Assembly (NCBI GenBank): GCA_017425765.1
Contig: JAFOXE010000236.1
Coordinates: forward strand, 1-10,770
DNA length: 10,770 nt
Direction of reading: 5' to 3'
Source of the DNA: Paraprevotella sp.
Lineage (GTDB): Bacteria > Bacteroidota > Bacteroidia > Bacteroidales > Bacteroidaceae
Every line of letters starts with the position of its first letter. Positions within the stretch are counted from its first letter, which is position 1. A program made the position numbers and the translations under genes. The notes beneath the pieces were generated by a model. It did no database searches. It was not told the origin of the DNA and saw only the letters and a list, made by a program, of their open reading frames with translations. Shown here piece after piece: positions 1-6,692 of this stretch.

Positions 1-186
1 ATCATGTGGTTTTCTTATGAATATGTAGGGCAAGGATAATGCACACGAACGAATGGTCAAGCTTATGCGAGCTTTTTGCTGCGAGTGTTGTCCGTTTTTG
101 CTTTCTTCTCAATAGCAAATATACAATTTATTCGGTTCTCGTGTATCGAAAAACAACTCTTATTTTCTCATTCAACAGGAAATGGT
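1..186. other. Upstream region with no supported gene
   Basis: No convincing coding region is visible here. An open frame in phase with the downstream endonuclease homologue runs back to an ATG at 76, but its translation resembles no family and lies upstream of the candidate promoter. A 5-bp hairpin (59-63 with 70-74) followed by five T residues could be the tail of a terminator for a gene to the left, but it is weak. A CAAATATA at 116-123 matches the minus-strand -7 consensus without a good partner element. Confidence 0.4.
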
Positions 187-194
187 TACATTTG
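163..194 (+). promoter_or_regulatory. Candidate Bacteroidales promoter for the HpaII-like gene
   Basis: TACATTTG at 187-194 matches the Bacteroidetes -7 consensus TAnnTTTG. A T-rich stretch at 163-167 lies about 20 bases upstream where the -33 TTTG would be, but it is a poor match. Transcription would start near 199-201, so the ATG at 76 would not be transcribed, while the ATGs at 211, 223, 253 and 256 would be. Confidence 0.4.
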
Positions 195-252
195 CACATC
201 TTTTGCGGGTATGCAAAAGACCATGAACCTCGAAAATAAGATAAAATTCGAT

Positions 253-1341
253 ATGATGACAGCTACACGTAGAGAATGGAACGAGTTATACACGTTTTTC
301 ACGCTTCTATCACAAGGAACTCTTGCTGTGGGAAATGCCGAAGGAGTGGCCGATGGCCCCACACTTCCCATAGCATATGTGCAGCGTGTGGAACACGATG
401 GCAAACGCAAGTATTACATTGACGGCGACCAAATTCGTATCGTTGGTGAGCAGGTAAATGAGAAATTTCCTCGCGAGGATTTCGAAACCGTGGCCGGCAT
501 GATACTGCAAACATTAAAGGCATCATCCGAGGCCGAGGTAGAGGCTCCACAAGGAGTAGAAGAATTTCTTGATGCTCTGAAAATCTTTAATTTAGAAGCG
601 CAGACCGAAGATCGTACCGACTTGCACATCGCTTTCTATACAGAACAAGCGCCAGCCGAAGGATTCCGAATTCAGTCCATGTTGTGTGGCTTGACACCGT
701 TGTTGGACGGAGGTCGTACAGCCAATTTGAAATTTGAGCAAACCGGTGTGCGTTTCTCTGGGCCTGCAGTAAACAAAATAAACTATACCGAGAATCCCGA
801 TGATGTTGTGGAAATAGCACGTCGTATGCTCTACATTGAGAGTTTGGGTGGCATCCTTAAGTATAGTGATGTGGCCGACAAAATATTCCGCAGCAACTTG
901 CTTATGCTCGACACAAACTTGCCGCGTATCTTGGCTTGTATGGTACGTTCATTGCATTTAGACAACATCAGTAAGGTTGCACAACTAACCGAGGTGTTGG
1001 AAGAGAAGAATCCACTTAAATTGAAGGATGAGTTGGTGCGCAAGCATGGTTTCTATCGTCACAAGGTAAAGCAGTTCCTTTTAGCACTGGCCTTGGGCCT
1101 TCGTCCGGCCAAGATGTATACCGGAAAAGAATCTGCAGTTACGGGCTTTATCATGGTGGATGGTGCCGGCCGTTTAATGGTTTATCGCAAGGCCGATCGT
1201 GACACCTTTGCCGATTATTTGTTCACCCATACACGCCTGGAGAAGGGTTCGCCCGAGAAGGATAAGTATGGATATCTTGAACGTGAAAATCGTTTATACT
1301 ATTTGAAGTTAAACCTCAAAGTTGGCTTTGTAAAGCGTTGA
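253..1341 (+). CDS. HpaII-family restriction endonuclease homologue (solitary, possibly inactive)
   Basis: This resembles the HpaII (CCGG-cutting) type II endonuclease family over its length. The N-terminus has REWNELYTFFTLL, as in the family's 'GEWSELY' opening. The centre has TDLHI, then GFRIQSM, then LLDGGRTANLKFEQTG, matching the family's 'SDI...GFSIKS...LLNAGKTTNF' core. The C-terminal part (MYTGKESAVTGFIMV through DYLFTHTRLE to LNLKVGFVKR) also matches. From the ATG at 253 it is 362 residues, close to HpaII's roughly 358. ATGs at 223 and 256 are also possible; 253/256 is preferred because an A-rich stretch precedes it and the HpaII-like homology starts right after. Where HpaII-type proteins have Ile-Lys-Ser, this one has Ile-Gln-Ser (codons near 673-681), so the putative catalytic lysine is missing. 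No methyltransferase is in the window, and its own gene contains at least four CCGG sites. Family assignment is firm; nuclease activity is doubtful. Confidence 0.82.
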   Translation: MMTATRREWNELYTFFTLLSQGTLAVGNAEGVADGPTLPIAYVQRVEHDGKRKYYIDGDQIRIVGEQVNEKFPREDFETVAGMILQTLKASSEAEVEAPQGVEEFLDALKIFNLEAQTEDRTDLHIAFYTEQAPAEGFRIQSMLCGLTPLLDGGRTANLKFEQTGVRFSGPAVNKINYTENPDDVVEIARRMLYIESLGGILKYSDVADKIFRSNLLMLDTNLPRILACMVRSLHLDNISKVAQLTEVLEEKNPLKLKDELVRKHGFYRHKVKQFLLALALGLRPAKMYTGKESAVTGFIMVDGAGRLMVYRKADRDTFADYLFTHTRLEKGSPEKDKYGYLERENRLYYLKLNLKVGFVKR

Positions 1342-1367
1342 ATTCCTTATAAATAAATTGAGCTGTA

Positions 1368-1414
1368 CGAGAGGGCTAAAACACACCGTGGTGTAAGTAC
1401 CCTTTACACGCTCG
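1368..1414 (+). other. Possible structured 3' UTR element
   Basis: Several short inverted repeats are packed just after the endonuclease-homologue stop. CGAGAGGG (1368-1375) can pair with CCCT (1400-1403) and CTCG (1411-1414). Inside, ACAC (1383-1386) faces GTGT (1391-1394). Alternatively GTGTAA (1391-1396) pairs with TTACAC (1404-1409). These pairings compete, and no known RNA family is recognised. It could be chance. Confidence 0.2.
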
Positions 1415-1427
1415 CCTTGAATAAACA

Positions 1428-1468
1428 AGATGCTCATGTAGTGCTTTGCTACATGAGCATCTGTTTTT
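1428..1468. terminator. Strong, probably bidirectional intrinsic terminator
   Basis: A perfect 14-bp stem (AGATGCTCATGTAG at 1428-1441, CTACATGAGCATCT at 1449-1462) encloses a 7-base loop. It is followed by GTTTTT on the plus strand. On the minus strand the stem is followed by TGTTTATT, a weaker U-rich run. It sits between two convergent genes and probably ends both the rightward endonuclease homologue and the leftward udk-helicase transcript. Confidence 0.88.
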
Positions 1469-1520
1469 ATACACATTTGCATCCTGCTTTGTGAGGTTGT
1501 AAATGGGATTTATACGTTGT

Positions 1521-4500
1521 TTATCTTACATCAGCTTCAGTCATGTAGTCCATTAGCATACGATATGATGGACTATAGCGAAGAAGTTCAGTATCTCCTG
1601 TTAAGAAGAATTGCTTGCGAGCGCGAGTAATGGCTACGTTTAGTTTGCGGTCTATCTCAGTCCCCTCGACAACTGTGGGTGCAGAAAGTATATTCACCTG
1701 GTAGGGTTGACTAATGGTGGTGCTGAACAAAATGATGTCGCGCTGGCTGCCTTGATAACGCTCCACGGTGTCTATGGTTATTTTGTCGCTCTCCGGAATT
1801 TCTTGTTCTGATAGCTTCTTGCGAATCATGGCAATTTGTCCACGGAATGGTACGATGATGCCGATTCGTGAAGCAGCATTAAAAGAAACGTTTTTGCGTA
1901 GGCATAAGGTATGTATGGCCTTGACCAAGCGAGCTATTATATCAGCCTCTGCTGCATTGGTTTTGTTGTTTTCGGAATAGGGAGAAGCCTTGCAAGGTAT
2001 AAGTCCCATGCGTGTTTCGGCTACGAAGTGCAACCATTGGTTGTCGTTTCCAAGGCCGGAAAAATCGGGGCAGTCTGCGGTTTGATGCGGTAACGGAACC
2101 ACATCGAGTAATCCGCTGTAGTAGGCATGGCTGGCATAGTTTCCCAACGATTGGTGCATTCGACCTTGGCGGTGCAGCATGCCCACGAACTGTTCTGTTT
2201 GAAAGGTTGACTGCAATGTATGCAGCCTTTCGAATAATGAGTTTCGGCAATTGTATAGCCCGATGCGATGCAGGCGTTCGTCGTGTACGGCCGATAAGGC
2301 GGGAGCTTGTAACACTACCGCAGGGAGTTGCTTATGGTCGCCGATAAGGATGAATTTGCGAATGGCACAGGTGGAGAGAGTAAAATCGTCGCTGGGTATC
2401 GATGTGGTGGCGCACAGCAAGGGGAGCAGTTGAGGTTCTAAAACTTGCGAGGCTTCGTCGACAAGAGCCGTATCAAAACGTTTTAGTTGGAACAACTCGG
2501 GGCAACCTGAAATGGAGGCTATGGTGCCTACAAAGATTTGCAAAGGTTGCAAGGTGGTGTATAGCTGTTTCCGGTTTTCTGCCTTATCCAACACGTATTT
2601 AAGTAGTCGAGGTCGGAAACGCTCATCGCAACTTAGTTCCTGACCGATGCGTACGTATTCAGGACATGGAACGATACTTTCCAACATACCGCAAATCTCG
2701 TCTACAGCCTGATTCGTGTAGGCCATGATGAGTAAATTTTTACGTGGAGTATCTAACAGAAATTCTTCTACCATAGCCCGTAAGGCCACAGAGGTTTTTC
2801 CTGTACCCGGCGGACCAATCAGTAGGAAATAATCTTCGGCTTGTTTGGCACGAAGCACGATATCGTTGATTTCGGGGTTAGGGTGTATCTTATTCAGGCA
2901 AATCTTGGCATCATACCGAGGAACACGCTGTCCCAGAGTCAATTGCCGGCGTTCTTGGGGTGCTGTAAGCAATGCATACAAGCCTCGATAGGCTTGTGTG
3001 TAGGTTCCGTCGGAGTAGGCTAATTCAAGAGCATAATGGTGCTGTGTTTGGAAGATTTGCACATTGCGTTGTGGATACGACAGTTTAAGCAGCAGAGAAT
3101 CGGAAGTTATTTTCTCTATGGAGCAGCGGAAAATTTGTTGCGTGGTGGCATTGTCGTTTTCGTGTTCACGTTTATAGAGCATAACCCAGTCCCCTTGTCT
3201 GAAATTAGGTAAGATGTTCTCGTCGTATACAAGAATGTCGACGTACAGATGCGAGATGGAGCCATCAAGAGCTTCAATGGGGTGTAGCTTCAAATCGGTT
3301 AGGATATTACCGTCTTGCAAGCGATCTTGCAGGTTGGCGTTCCAAGTGTCGGCAAAGCCACGGCCGGAATCCGGGCGACCGTCGCCCGTTTTGGATAAGA
3401 GTTGCTCCCGTCCAATAAAATTAAGGAATGTATGAAAATAGGCCGAAACTACTTCGTCGGTATGTTGCAGATTATGTAGTAATGCATAGATAGAGGGTTT
3501 AATCCATTGTGTGTACAACTTGCTTTGGTTTTGGCATATATTGAAATGTTCTTCCTTAAGGTTGTTCAAAAACGTTTGAGAATCCGGACTTCTTAATATA
3601 CGATCGATATGTACTATGCCATTACGCAGTGCAATGGCTTCGTGTATGCTCTTGCGTCGGATGTTGATGTGGTAAAAGCGTGGGTAGTGCGAATAGAACA
3701 AATAGGTTTGTATGCGCTCGCGTGGAATGTCGAGATTGTAATATAGCACTTCCTTATATAATGCCATTTGTAGGGCATGTTCTTCTTTTGGCTTTAGTTG
3801 TGGATATTCGTCGGCCTTACCGCTTTTTAGTTCTACAATTTTGCTGAAATCGTTGAGCACTAAGTCCATACGCCCTTGCAAGCCTAAGGCCTCGCACAGG
3901 AACGAAGGCTCCAATTGCACATTCGCTTTTTGAATGTCGATATCCGCTGCACTGAATTTTTCTTGCACGGTAGTAAAGATGTTTTTGAACTGTGTTCTTG
4001 TGCGTTCAAAAAACTCGGAGTTGATGCCCGAAAGAGTGCTTATTTCGAGAGCAGCTGCTTGAAAACATTTTTGTAGAGAACGTAGGTAGAGTTCTTCGGC
4101 ATCTATTTCGCTACTTTTTGTGGCGCAGTTTACGCAATCGTCCAGAAATTGGTTTGCCATGTTTCCCAAACAAATGGCTTCGCTTTGGGCTGCCGGTAGA
4201 AATTTGTGCAATAGGTGTGTTAAGGGAGTGTTTCCGTAGGGACGAATGCATCCACACACAGCAGTGATGTCGATGAGATAATCAGGGTCGAGTACCACCA
4301 TTTCGGGCACAAGAATATCACTTTCCGTACGGACGGAAAGAAGGTTTACTTGGGCACCTTCGTACAATTGACTGTGAAGGGTATAAAACGGTGATTCTTC
4401 GGAATTGGCATATAGAACCTTTAGAGGGAGCTCGGAGGGTATATCCTCAGAAAATCCGTATAGGTAACACTTTTCCCAACGGCACACTGTAAGACGTATT

Positions 4501-4907
4501 CGACGAATAAGTGTACCGGTAAAGGTGGGATGAATGAACGCGCGCCACTGATGGGGAAGAATACGTTGTAGGCGTTGTGGAATCTCTGTTTTGTAAAATG
4601 CTGAGATGGCTTCACAAAGTGCTTTGACGTCGTAGAGAAAATCCTTTTCGCGAGGTTGGTATTCGTGGTTGTACACTTTGCGGGCATTAACGCGAAATAG
4701 TTCGATGGGATAGGGGTTGATGCCCGATACACGGCAAAGTGTATGTAGACGGGTGGATAGATGGGTGAAATCGGCTTGATAGTCTGCGGTACAGATTTTG
4801 ATGCATCGCTCCAATAGCCTATTCAACCGATGATAGCGGGAGAGCATATTACACTCGCTCGCCAGAATGGTTTCTATTTCCAGAAAAACATCTTCCGCTC
4901 GGTTCAT
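1521..4907 (-). CDS. Fused Cas4/Dna2-like nuclease and superfamily 1 DNA helicase
   Basis: This 1128-residue protein has an N-terminal half of unclear fold carrying a PD-(D/E)XK nuclease site: GRMD at 345-348, ELKSGK at 359-364 and a downstream HALQMALYKE at 377-386, the usual D...ExK...QxxxY pattern. The C-terminal half is an SF1 helicase of the Upf1/Dna2 type. Its motifs are Walker A GPPGTGKT (698-705), motif Ia AYTNQAVDE (729-737), Walker B VDEAS (816-820), motif III GDHKQLP (856-862), motif IV LHRQGRM (911-917), motif V TVERYQGSQRD (1047-1057) and motif VI NVAITRARK (1090-1098). All catalytic motifs look intact. The CxxC iron-sulphur cysteines typical of Dna2 and Cas4 after the nuclease core are not apparent. 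It starts 8 bases after the udk stop, so the two are probably co-transcribed. A role in DNA repair or replication-fork processing is inferred from family, not shown. Confidence 0.85.
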   Translation of the reverse strand: MNRAEDVFLEIETILASECNMLSRYHRLNRLLERCIKICTADYQADFTHLSTRLHTLCRVSGINPYPIELFRVNARKVYNHEYQPREKDFLYDVKALCEAISAFYKTEIPQRLQRILPHQWRAFIHPTFTGTLIRRIRLTVCRWEKCYLYGFSEDIPSELPLKVLYANSEESPFYTLHSQLYEGAQVNLLSVRTESDILVPEMVVLDPDYLIDITAVCGCIRPYGNTPLTHLLHKFLPAAQSEAICLGNMANQFLDDCVNCATKSSEIDAEELYLRSLQKCFQAAALEISTLSGINSEFFERTRTQFKNIFTTVQEKFSAADIDIQKANVQLEPSFLCEALGLQGRMDLVLNDFSKIVELKSGKADEYPQLKPKEEHALQMALYKEVLYYNLDIPRERIQTYLFYSHYPRFYHINIRRKSIHEAIALRNGIVHIDRILRSPDSQTFLNNLKEEHFNICQNQSKLYTQWIKPSIYALLHNLQHTDEVVSAYFHTFLNFIGREQLLSKTGDGRPDSGRGFADTWNANLQDRLQDGNILTDLKLHPIEALDGSISHLYVDILVYDENILPNFRQGDWVMLYKREHENDNATTQQIFRCSIEKITSDSLLLKLSYPQRNVQIFQTQHHYALELAYSDGTYTQAYRGLYALLTAPQERRQLTLGQRVPRYDAKICLNKIHPNPEINDIVLRAKQAEDYFLLIGPPGTGKTSVALRAMVEEFLLDTPRKNLLIMAYTNQAVDEICGMLESIVPCPEYVRIGQELSCDERFRPRLLKYVLDKAENRKQLYTTLQPLQIFVGTIASISGCPELFQLKRFDTALVDEASQVLEPQLLPLLCATTSIPSDDFTLSTCAIRKFILIGDHKQLPAVVLQAPALSAVHDERLHRIGLYNCRNSLFERLHTLQSTFQTEQFVGMLHRQGRMHQSLGNYASHAYYSGLLDVVPLPHQTADCPDFSGLGNDNQWLHFVAETRMGLIPCKASPYSENNKTNAAEADIIARLVKAIHTLCLRKNVSFNAASRIGIIVPFRGQIAMIRKKLSEQEIPESDKITIDTVERYQGSQRDIILFSTTISQPYQVNILSAPTVVEGTEIDRKLNVAITRARKQFFLTGDTELLRYSPSYRMLMDYMTEADVR

Positions 4908-4915
4908 GTTGTTGC

Positions 4916-5527
4916 CTAAGGGTGTAGATGATGACCGATGTAAGCGCGCATCAATTCGATGGCACGACGGTTGTTGCCTCCTTGTGGAATGATGAGGTCG
5001 GCGAATCGTTTGGTAGGTTCAATGAAAAGCTGATGCATGGGTTTCAAAACCTCTACGTAGCGTTGCATAACTATTTCTGCTGTTCGTCCACGCTCCACGA
5101 TGTCGCGCTGAATTACACGTATGAGGCGTTCGTCGGGGTCGGCATCTACAAAAATTTTCAAGTCCATGAGATCGCGTAATTCCTCCGACCATAAGGTCAT
5201 AATACCCTCCACGATGATAACCTCACATGGCTCTACATGAATGGTTTCGCTTTGCCTGTTGCATTCCAAATAAGAATAGGTGGGCTGCTCGATGGCACGG
5301 CCGGAGCGTAGCTCTTTAATGTGTTGTATAAGTAAGTTCCAATCAAATGCAGAGGGATGATCGAAATTTATTTGGCGACGCGCCTCCGGGGCCATCTCTG
5401 TGGTATCGTTATAATATGAGTCCAAAGGGATAAGAGCTACTTGACCACTAGGTAAACTCTCAATGATTTTGCGAACAACGGTGGTCTTTCCAGAGCCGGT
5501 TCCGCCAGCAATACCTATAATATACAT
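4916..5527 (-). CDS. udk: Uridine kinase
   Basis: Udk phosphorylates uridine and cytidine with a nucleoside triphosphate, feeding UMP/CMP pyrimidine salvage in the cytoplasm. The 203-residue protein is close to the usual length for bacterial Udk. It has a Walker A loop GGTGSGKT (residues 8-15), the substrate-site DSYYND (36-41), NFDHPSAFDWN (54-64), the acidic VEGI (106-109), the lid RDIVERGRT (131-139) and the late KPMH (152-155) and EPTKRFADLIIP (160-171) motifs. All key residues appear present. The ATG at 5525-5527 sits directly before the P-loop, as is normal. It is the first gene of a leftward unit with the nuclease-helicase, and its promoter abuts the promoter of the rightward neighbour. 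Confidence 0.95.
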   Translation of the reverse strand: MYIIGIAGGTGSGKTTVVRKIIESLPSGQVALIPLDSYYNDTTEMAPEARRQINFDHPSAFDWNLLIQHIKELRSGRAIEQPTYSYLECNRQSETIHVEPCEVIIVEGIMTLWSEELRDLMDLKIFVDADPDERLIRVIQRDIVERGRTAEIVMQRYVEVLKPMHQLFIEPTKRFADLIIPQGGNNRRAIELMRAYIGHHLHP

Positions 5528-5579
5528 GGTGTTTAATGTTTATTAGTGCTTGTTTTCTCGTGTAGAGATGAAAATGAAC

Positions 5580-5587
5580 TATATTTG
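5580..5587 (+). promoter_or_regulatory. Candidate -7 element for the Dabb-thioesterase pair
   Basis: TATATTTG matches the Bacteroidetes -7 consensus TAnnTTTG exactly. The -33 region (T-rich around 5553-5557) is only a weak match. A start near 5592-5595 would leave a leader of roughly 30 bases before the ATG at 5626, or 10 bases before the ATG at 5605. Confidence 0.5.
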
Positions 5588-5621
5588 CAAAGGTAACTAT
5601 AATAATGAATAAAAGAGCAAG
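5588..5621 (-). promoter_or_regulatory. Candidate udk promoter
   Basis: On the minus strand, TACCTTTG (plus-strand CAAAGGTA, 5588-5595) matches TAnnTTTG exactly. CTTG (plus-strand CAAG, 5618-5621) lies 22 bases upstream as an imperfect -33 element. Transcription would start near 5580, giving udk a leader of about 50 bases. The -7 element directly abuts the rightward -7 element at 5580-5587. Confidence 0.5.
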
Positions 5622-5625
5622 AAAA

Positions 5626-5931
5626 ATGGTAAAACATATCGTATTATTCCAATTGAATGATGAGCTTCAAGGGGAGCGACGCGAACAAGTGAAACAAGAT
5701 TTTCGCAACGGAATCATGGCCCTTCCAGAGGTTATCCCGTTTATTCGTAATATAGAAGTGGAGTTTAACGTAAATCCAAAAGAACAATACGACATTGCAT
5801 TGTATAGTGAGTTTGATTGCCTTGACGATGTGAAGGCATATGCAGTGCATCCACAACATGTGGAAGTGGCCGGAATCATTCGTCCGTACATGAAGAATAG
5901 AGCTTGCGTTGATTATGAAATAGGAGAGTAA
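5626..5931 (+). CDS. Dabb-family (stress-responsive alpha/beta barrel) domain protein
   Basis: This 101-residue protein is a single Dabb domain, a small dimeric ferredoxin-like alpha/beta barrel. It opens with MVKHIVLFQL, the family's typical first strand, and carries the conserved AYAVHPQHVEV segment (residues 71-81), followed by a final strand with CVDYEI. The length is typical of stand-alone Dabb proteins. The frame also has an ATG at 5605, adding seven mostly basic residues; 5626 is chosen because family members begin at MVKH. The physiological role of most bacterial Dabb proteins is unknown, so no specific reaction is assigned. The stop is 5 bases before the thioesterase start, suggesting one transcript. 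Confidence 0.85.
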   Translation: MVKHIVLFQLNDELQGERREQVKQDFRNGIMALPEVIPFIRNIEVEFNVNPKEQYDIALYSEFDCLDDVKAYAVHPQHVEVAGIIRPYMKNRACVDYEIGE

Positions 5932-5936
5932 GCAAG

Positions 5937-6422
5937 ATGAAAAAGATAAAGAACCCGTGGAGGGGTAAAAATGGATATTTTTGTTTTGGCTGTTGTCCGG
6001 AGAATGAATCGGGCGTGAAAATGGAATTTTATGCCGAAGGCGAATATGTGTTGTGCCGTTGGAAACCGGAGGCTCGTTTCCAGGGATGGATTGATACACT
6101 GCATGGTGGAATACAAGCTTTATTGATAGACGAAATTTGTGCGTGGGCCGTGTCGTATAAATTGAATACAACAGGTGTGACCATGAAAATGGAAACACGA
6201 TATAAGAAACCTGTGCTGACCACCGACGAATACCTCGACCTTAAGGCACGAGTTACCGAGCAGCGAAGAAACGTGGTAACGGTGGAGGCTACATTATGCA
6301 ATAGTAAAGGAGAGGTTTGTACAGAGGGTTTATGTATCTACTATGCCTTTCCAAAGGAGAAAGCAGAGGAGATGGGCTTAACTGAATGTGAACTCGGACC
6401 TGAGATAGACTCCTTTGATTAG
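5937..6422 (+). CDS. PaaI-like hotdog-fold thioesterase
   Basis: This 161-residue protein has the hotdog thioesterase layout of the PaaI/YbgC-like acyl-CoA hydrolases. An N-terminal CFGCCPENESGVKM segment (16-29) matches the 'CFGCGPxNPxGLxL' opening of many such proteins. The active-site region is LHGGIQALLIDE (55-66), with the HGG motif and an acidic residue on the central helix. A later TRYKKPV (87-93) is the usual edge-strand motif. Such enzymes hydrolyse acyl-CoA thioesters; the acyl group here cannot be told from sequence. It follows the Dabb gene after 5 bases. No clear terminator follows it; a T-rich stretch near 6444-6451 lacks a convincing stem. Confidence 0.85.
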   Translation: MKKIKNPWRGKNGYFCFGCCPENESGVKMEFYAEGEYVLCRWKPEARFQGWIDTLHGGIQALLIDEICAWAVSYKLNTTGVTMKMETRYKKPVLTTDEYLDLKARVTEQRRNVVTVEATLCNSKGEVCTEGLCIYYAFPKEKAEEMGLTECELGPEIDSFD

Positions 6423-6472
6423 GGAAAATGTAGACTGAAATGTAATTTTTTTGAGAATTTCGTCGTTTTTTG

Positions 6473-6503
6473 TTGGCAAATAGCACCAATATGTATATCT
6501 TTG
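6473..6503 (+). promoter_or_regulatory. Promoter of the his operon
   Basis: TATCTTTG at 6496-6503 matches the Bacteroidetes -7 consensus TAnnTTTG. A TTG at 6473-6475 (in TGTTGG) lies exactly 20 bases upstream, the favoured -33 spacing. The start would be near 6508-6511, about 13 bases before the leader peptide ATG. This is the best promoter match in the window. Confidence 0.7.
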
Positions 6504-6522
6504 CCCTATAAACAATAGCAAC

Positions 6523-6576
6523 ATGAAACGTACACGCAATCATCATCATTTGCATCCTAACGTGACAACTCGGTAG
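6523..6576 (+). CDS. hisL: His operon leader peptide
   Basis: A 17-codon open frame encodes MKRTRNHHHLHPNVTTR. Four of five consecutive codons are histidine (HHHLH, 6541-6555), far above chance. It begins just downstream of the his promoter and ends upstream of a terminator hairpin before hisG. This is the arrangement of enterobacterial HisL leaders, though the sequence is not visibly related to them. Scarce charged tRNA-His would stall the ribosome at 6541-6555. No protein function is expected; translation itself is the sensor. Confidence 0.88.
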   Translation: MKRTRNHHHLHPNVTTR

Positions 6577-6650
6577 GCAATGATGCTGTGTGTGCATTGG
6601 AACATAAAATGAGGCTTGCCGAAGATATGCGGTGAGCCTCATTTCTTTAC
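6541..6650 (+). promoter_or_regulatory. His transcription attenuator (competing leader RNA structures)
   Basis: Three pairings can be read off the sequence. Segment 1, inside the His codons (CATCATT, 6544-6550), can pair with segment 2 (AATGATG, 6579-6585), extendable by two pairs past a bulged T. Segment 2 alternatively supplies GGCAA (6576-6580), which pairs with TTGCC (6616-6620), the inner left arm of the terminator. The terminator is segment 3:4. A ribosome stalled on His codons masks segment 1, freeing segment 2 to break the terminator. A ribosome reaching the stop at 6574-6576 masks segment 2, letting the terminator form. The anti-terminator stem is only 5 bp on paper, so the detailed fold is uncertain. 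Confidence 0.72.
6607..6650 (+). terminator. Attenuator terminator hairpin before hisG
   Basis: AAATGAGGCTTGCCG (6607-6621) pairs with CGGTGAGCCTCATTT (6630-6644) over 15 positions, two of them G-U, around an 8-base loop (6622-6629). The downstream TTTCTTTAC is U-rich though interrupted by C. It lies between the leader peptide and the first structural gene, so termination here would silence the operon. Confidence 0.85.
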
Positions 6651-6692
6651 GAAAAATTGAAAATAAAAATAATAAAATATAAGAAGAAAATT

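Noticed and set aside
59..77. Hairpin AAGCT...AGCTT followed by T residues
   Set aside because: A 5-bp stem with few G-C pairs is too weak to call a terminator without an upstream gene in view.
116..123. Minus-strand TATATTTG as a promoter for a gene to the left
   Set aside because: It matches the -7 consensus, but there is no good -33 element and no supported leftward gene within the window.
76..252. N-terminal extension of the HpaII-like frame back to the ATG at 76
   Set aside because: It lies upstream of the candidate promoter, has no family resemblance, and would make the protein about 60 residues longer than HpaII.
253..4907. A restriction or phage-defence island formed by the HpaII homologue and the nuclease-helicase
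   Set aside because: The genes converge on a shared terminator, are flanked by housekeeping genes, and show no methyltransferase, integrase or mobile element.
5644..6198. 184-codon open frame on the minus strand
   Set aside because: It is antisense to the Dabb and thioesterase genes, whose family motifs are clear, and its translation resembles nothing known.
6289..6642. 117-codon open frame on the minus strand over the his leader
   Set aside because: It runs antisense through the attenuator hairpin and thioesterase end and has no recognisable protein features.
6657..6692. hisG start at TTG 6657
   Set aside because: It adds twelve Lys/Ile-rich residues from an A-rich leader; the ATG at 6693 gives the standard HisG N-terminus.
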